The translations under genes were made by a program, and so were the position numbers. Of a DNA stretch of 41,637 nucleotides, positions 39,007-41,637 are shown piece after piece. Numbering within the stretch: position 1 is the first letter of the stretch; every line of letters begins with the position of its first letter. The stretch comes from CAYUTA01 sp964447605 (lineage in GTDB: Bacteria; Bacillota; Clostridia; Christensenellales; CAG-138). The stretch covers positions 1 to 41,637 of the forward strand of contig CAYUTA010000017.1 of the NCBI GenBank assembly GCA_964447605.1. Reading direction: 5' to 3'. The notes beneath the pieces are model-generated. The model made no database searches. It was given only the letters and a program-made list of their open reading frames with translations, and was not told the DNA's origin.

Positions 39007-39121
39007 TGGGGTATAGAGAAACATGGAGCAGTATGCGCGGTTGTCGTGATGTAAGCTGGCAATTGCATAGCCGGATACAAAATGATAATCCGTGTTGGAT
39101 ACAACTGCCGATCTATACAAG

Positions 39122-39886
39122 CTATTCCCCCACTGAAACCAACCGAATCCCGCGGTGTTCAAAGGCGTTTTTATGTTCTTTTGATAGGCTGTTTTCCGTA
39201 ATAATGGTCTGTATCCGCCGCAAGGGGACCGCTTGGGCAAAGGCGCTTTTGCCAATCCTATCGTGATTGATCATGATCACGGTATGCTTTGTATTGTCTG
39301 AGACAGTTGCTTTTAAATGGGCATCCGTTTCATCGTCTACAGTAAGACCAAAGTTGATGTCAACGTTTGCACCGCCTAAAAAGGCATGGTCAAAGCTGAA
39401 ACCTCTTAAAAAAGAAATTGCTGCACTACCTGTAATGCACCCTTGTTCAGCGGAATAGGTACCGGGAGCTATCATCAATTTAATCCTTGAATACGTCCGT
39501 AATACATTGGCTACATCCAGAGAGTTGGTGACAACCGTTAAACGTAGATTGTTGAGCCAAAATACAATGCTAAAGGGAAGGGGATGTGCATCAATAAAGA
39601 TGGCATCTCCATTTTTTAAAAATGTACAAGCAGCATCCCCCAGCTTCCGCGCGGTAAGATCCAATCGACTTTGGATTAAGGGAATGGAGTCAGCCGCAAC
39701 AGCATCCTGATTCAAATATGCACCACCATAAGCTGTTGTTAAAATACCCTGCTTTTCGTAGATGGCAAGATCTCTTCGAATGGTCATCGGAGTAACATCA
39801 AATAAAACAGCCAGCTGATTTACGTCCAGATACTCCTCTTCCAATAGCTTTTTATAAATTTCAAGTCGTCTTTCGTATGTTGTCAT
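39122..39886 (-). CDS. DeoR-family transcriptional regulator
   Basis: 254 residues. An N-terminal DeoR helix-turn-helix (residues 1-55: ERRLEIYKKLLEEEYLDVNQLAVLFDVTPMTIRRDLAIYEKQGIL) is followed by TAYGGAYL and a sugar-phosphate isomerase-like sensor domain (LTVVTNSLDVANVL, DHAFLGGANVDINFGLTVDDE). Such repressors usually sense a phosphorylated sugar. It faces away from the sugar ABC importer beyond the gap and may control it. Codon use is more AT-rich than in the rest of the window. TAG 39122 is the stop. Confidence 0.92.
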   Translation of the reverse strand: MTTYERRLEIYKKLLEEEYLDVNQLAVLFDVTPMTIRRDLAIYEKQGILTTAYGGAYLNQDAVAADSIPLIQSRLDLTARKLGDAACTFLKNGDAIFIDAHPLPFSIVFWLNNLRLTVVTNSLDVANVLRTYSRIKLMIAPGTYSAEQGCITGSAAISFLRGFSFDHAFLGGANVDINFGLTVDDETDAHLKATVSDNTKHTVIMINHDRIGKSAFAQAVPLRRIQTIITENSLSKEHKNAFEHRGIRLVSVGE

Positions 39887-39991
39887 ATTAGCAATCCAAT
39901 TTTCTAGTTAGTATATTCTAAATTTTAATCCACAAAAATAACAATGTAAACTGTTTTTATTCAAAAAAAAAAAAAATGAACACATGAATCT

Positions 39992-40001
39992 NNNNNNNNN
40001 N
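39992..40001. other. Assembly gap (10 N)
   Basis: Ten undetermined bases follow a 14-15-base A run (39966-39976 region and neighbours). The size is probably nominal, so distance and even linkage between the DeoR gene and the ABC importer are not proven by this sequence. Confidence 0.95.
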
Positions 40002-40162
40002 AATCTAAAAACAGCTGTTGCTCTCTGTTCGATTGTGTGTTATTATCAGGATGAAAATGCAAACCATGCAAAACGAGTGAAGAAAATGAATCCTGATAGT
40101 TCAAAGAGTATACAAGTGAATAAGTTTGAGTTTATGGGGATCTCATAAAAAAACCAAATAAC

Positions 40163-40202
40163 AAGGAGGAGTGTATAGAAGTAAGCTATACACAAAAAGG
40201 GT
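40163..40202 (+). promoter_or_regulatory. Hairpin-bridged ribosome binding site of the sugar-binding protein gene
   Basis: A strong Shine-Dalgarno AAGGAGG (40163-40169) lies 33 bases before ATG 40203, too far to work directly. Between them GTGTATAG (40171-40178) and CTATACAC (40186-40193) form a perfect 8-bp hairpin with a 7-base loop. Folding it would leave about 10 bases between the site and ATG. An unusually close AAAAGGG abuts the start as a weak alternative. Confidence 0.6.
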
Positions 40203-41288
40203 ATGAAACAAGTAGTAAGTCTGATCATCTGCCTGATGATGGCATTTGCTGTTGTAGCATGTGCTGCACCTGCCCCAACAGCATCTGAACCGGCGGTAGC
40301 CCCTGGGGAAACAAGCGCTACCACCGAGCAACAGTCTGTCCAGGAGGACAAACAATTAACCTTTGCATTCATTATACCAGGTTTGGATGCAAATTGGTAT
40401 GTTGAAATTGTTGACAGTTTCAAGTATGCCGCAGAAGAAATCGGAGCAGAGGTTCTGGTACTTCCTTCCGACTACGATGTGGATAAAGAGGTTGCAAACA
40501 TTGATCTGTGCATCACCGAGCAGGTAGACGGCCTGTGCATGTTCTCCTTCAATGAGAACGGCGCAGCATTGGCTGCAAAGAAGATGGAAGCTGCTGGCAT
40601 TCCCATCATCGTTCCCGATAGCGTAGGCCAGGCTTTGGACAAGGGAGCAGACTTCATGGGCTGCCTTGATTTTGACTGGTACAACATGGGCGAAATCTAT
40701 GCAGAGTGGATGGCAAAGAATACCACTGGTGATTTCGTTATCATCACCGGAAACTTCGAACACTATCCCTGCATCTATGTTAACAAGGGAATGGAAGACA
40801 AATCCAATGAGCTGGGCGTAAACAAGCTCATCGATATCCGGGATGCAGACTATAACCCGGATAAAGCAGCCGCAGCAGCCGAGGATTTGATCAATGGCGG
40901 ATTGGAATTTGAAACCATCTTCGTCATGCAGGAAGAAATGGCTTCTGCAGTAGTCCGCGTGCTGAAAAACGCTGGCAAGCTGAACAACCCCTACAAGGTT
41001 ATCTCGCAAAATGGCCAGGAAATGGGCATCGAGATGGTGAAAGACGGCAGCCTTCAGATGACGATCTCCAGCTCCCCTGGACTGGAAGGCTACATCTGCT
41101 TCCGTATGCTGTATAGCCAGATCATGGGTAAGATCAACTACCTCAACGAGCAGAAGATGGTTCCCATCGCTGCTGTTGAACAGGCAGATGCCGAGAATCC
41201 GGACCCCAAAATCATCATTCCTTGGCACCGCAATGAAATCTTCAAAGAGCTGACACAGGAATTCTACCCTGAATTAATGTGGTATTAA
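40203..41288 (+). CDS. Sugar ABC transporter substrate-binding lipoprotein (RbsB-like)
   Basis: 361 residues. The signal peptide ends in VVAC with lipidation at C20, then a Pro/Ala/Ser/Thr linker. The periplasmic-binding-protein type 1 fold follows from about residue 50: LTFAFIIPGLDANWYVEIVDSFKYAAEE, QVDGLCMFSFNENG, IPIIVPDS and DFDWYNMGEIYAEWM. Ligands of this family are pentoses, hexoses, inositol or autoinducer-2; the exact one is unknown. It is the first gene of an importer whose ATPase gene starts 72 bases on. Translation depends on the unusual site at 40163-40202. Confidence 0.93.
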   Translation: MKQVVSLIICLMMAFAVVACAAPAPTASEPAVAPGETSATTEQQSVQEDKQLTFAFIIPGLDANWYVEIVDSFKYAAEEIGAEVLVLPSDYDVDKEVANIDLCITEQVDGLCMFSFNENGAALAAKKMEAAGIPIIVPDSVGQALDKGADFMGCLDFDWYNMGEIYAEWMAKNTTGDFVIITGNFEHYPCIYVNKGMEDKSNELGVNKLIDIRDADYNPDKAAAAAEDLINGGLEFETIFVMQEEMASAVVRVLKNAGKLNNPYKVISQNGQEMGIEMVKDGSLQMTISSSPGLEGYICFRMLYSQIMGKINYLNEQKMVPIAAVEQADAENPDPKIIIPWHRNEIFKELTQEFYPELMWY

Positions 41289-41299
41289 TCAACTGTCTT

Positions 41300-41336
41300 A
41301 GACTTAAGTGTGCCATTTGATGGCACACTTAAGTCT
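41300..41336 (+). other. Strong intercistronic stem-loop after the binding-protein gene
   Basis: AGACTTAAGTGTGCCAT (41300-41316) and its perfect complement (41320-41336) form a 17-bp stem with a 3-base loop. There is no U-run after it (CTATGG). It probably stabilises the binding-protein message or partly stops transcription, so that the binding protein exceeds the ATPase. Confidence 0.7.
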
Positions 41337-41360
41337 CTATGGTCTATAGGGGGAAGGTAC

Positions 41361-41637
41361 ATGCACAACAAAGAACTAATCTTGGACTTGACCAACATTA
41401 CAAAAAGCTATTCTGGCGTTACGGTATTAAGAAACGTAGATTTTACTCTACGTGCCGGGGAAACCCACTGCATCGTTGGAGAAAACGGCGCAGGCAAATC
41501 AACTTTGATAAAAATTCTCTCAGGTGCCATCACTCCTGATTATGGAGAGATTGTAATTTTTGGCGAGAAATATAAATATAACAATCCACATTTGCCCATT
41601 AAATTGGGTATTTCAACCATCTACCAGGATCAGGATC
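41361..41637 (+). CDS. Sugar ABC transporter ATP-binding protein, 5' part only
   Basis: The first 92 codons of an RbsA/MglA-type ATPase, cut by the window end. Seen: LDLTNITKSYSGVTVLRNVDFTLRAGE, the Walker A motif GENGAGKST (about residues 37-45), LSGAITPDYGEIVIFGE, and the Q-loop start STIYQD. It would energise the importer with the binding protein upstream; full-length relatives are about 500 residues with two ATPase halves. GGGGAAGG lies 4 bases before ATG 41361. Confidence 0.93.
   Translation, partial: MHNKELILDLTNITKSYSGVTVLRNVDFTLRAGETHCIVGENGAGKSTLIKILSGAITPDYGEIVIFGEKYKYNNPHLPIKLGISTIYQDQD

Noticed and set aside
38979..39266. Rightward 95-codon frame after the transposase remnant
   Set aside because: It overlaps the DeoR gene on the other strand and does not continue the transposase sequence.
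1..41637. CRISPR arrays, tRNA or rRNA genes
   Set aside because: No regularly spaced repeats and no cloverleaf or rRNA-like segments were seen on either strand.

Overview
The window is most likely from an endospore-forming, fairly GC-rich member of the Clostridia. The evidence is an almost complete spoIIIA operon followed by asp23-amaP-DUF2273-nusB-xseA-xseB-ispA, a lepA-hemW-hrcA-grpE-dnaK-dnaJ run under a perfect CIRCE operator, AGGAGG-type ribosome binding sites, and lipoprotein/TRAP transporters of Gram-positive style. I cannot name the genus from sequence alone. A run of 10 Ns (39992-40001) shows that this is a draft scaffold. From about 38.5 kb onward the base composition becomes visibly more AT-rich.

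Layout. (1) 1-1769: a leftward P-type cation ATPase, cut by the window edge. Its leader carries what I read as a yybP-ykoY manganese riboswitch plus an intrinsic terminator, preceded by an extended -10 promoter. (2) 1920-5626: a membrane glycosyltransferase-like protein fused to a GtrA flippase domain, a GtrB-like GT2 enzyme, and a flavin/PNPOx-fold protein. (3) 5860-7148, leftward: a LUD-domain protein and a nucleotidyltransferase. (4) 7384-15360: lepA-hemW, then the CIRCE-controlled heat-shock operon. (5) 15525-26492: a divergent sugar-acid catabolic island. Leftward it encodes a 2-hydroxyacid dehydrogenase, a DgoK-type 2-keto-3-deoxy sugar acid kinase and a DapA-family aldolase. Rightward it encodes a KduD-like SDR, a zinc dehydrogenase, an IclR regulator, a three-part TRAP transporter and a LarA-type nickel-pincer racemase/epimerase. 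(6) 26640-28601, leftward: a GntR/FCD regulator and an orphan beta-class DNA methyltransferase. (7) 28637-38489: spoIIIAA-AH (with a very short spoIIIAF), envelope-stress genes, nusB, a TsaD/Kae1 paralogue, xseA, xseB and ispA. (8) 38490-41637: an AT-rich tail with an IS5-like transposase remnant, a DeoR regulator, the scaffold gap, and the start of a sugar ABC importer.

How the parts may work together. The catabolic island has uptake (TRAP), possible C2 epimerisation (LarA family), two oxidoreductases, and both a kinase and an aldolase for 2-keto-3-deoxy acids, but no recognisable dehydratase. Its divergent control region holds a TGAAA-N5-TTTCA palindrome just downstream of the rightward promoter, as expected for an IclR/KdgR-type repressor. 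It also has TACAA-type half sites over the leftward promoter that recur in the GntR gene's own promoter 9.8 kb away. I regard this island as the most promising candidate for an undescribed pathway. The manganese riboswitch/ATPase unit and the hairpin-bridged ribosome binding site at 40163-40203 are the most distinctive RNA-level signals. No tRNA, rRNA or CRISPR array was seen.
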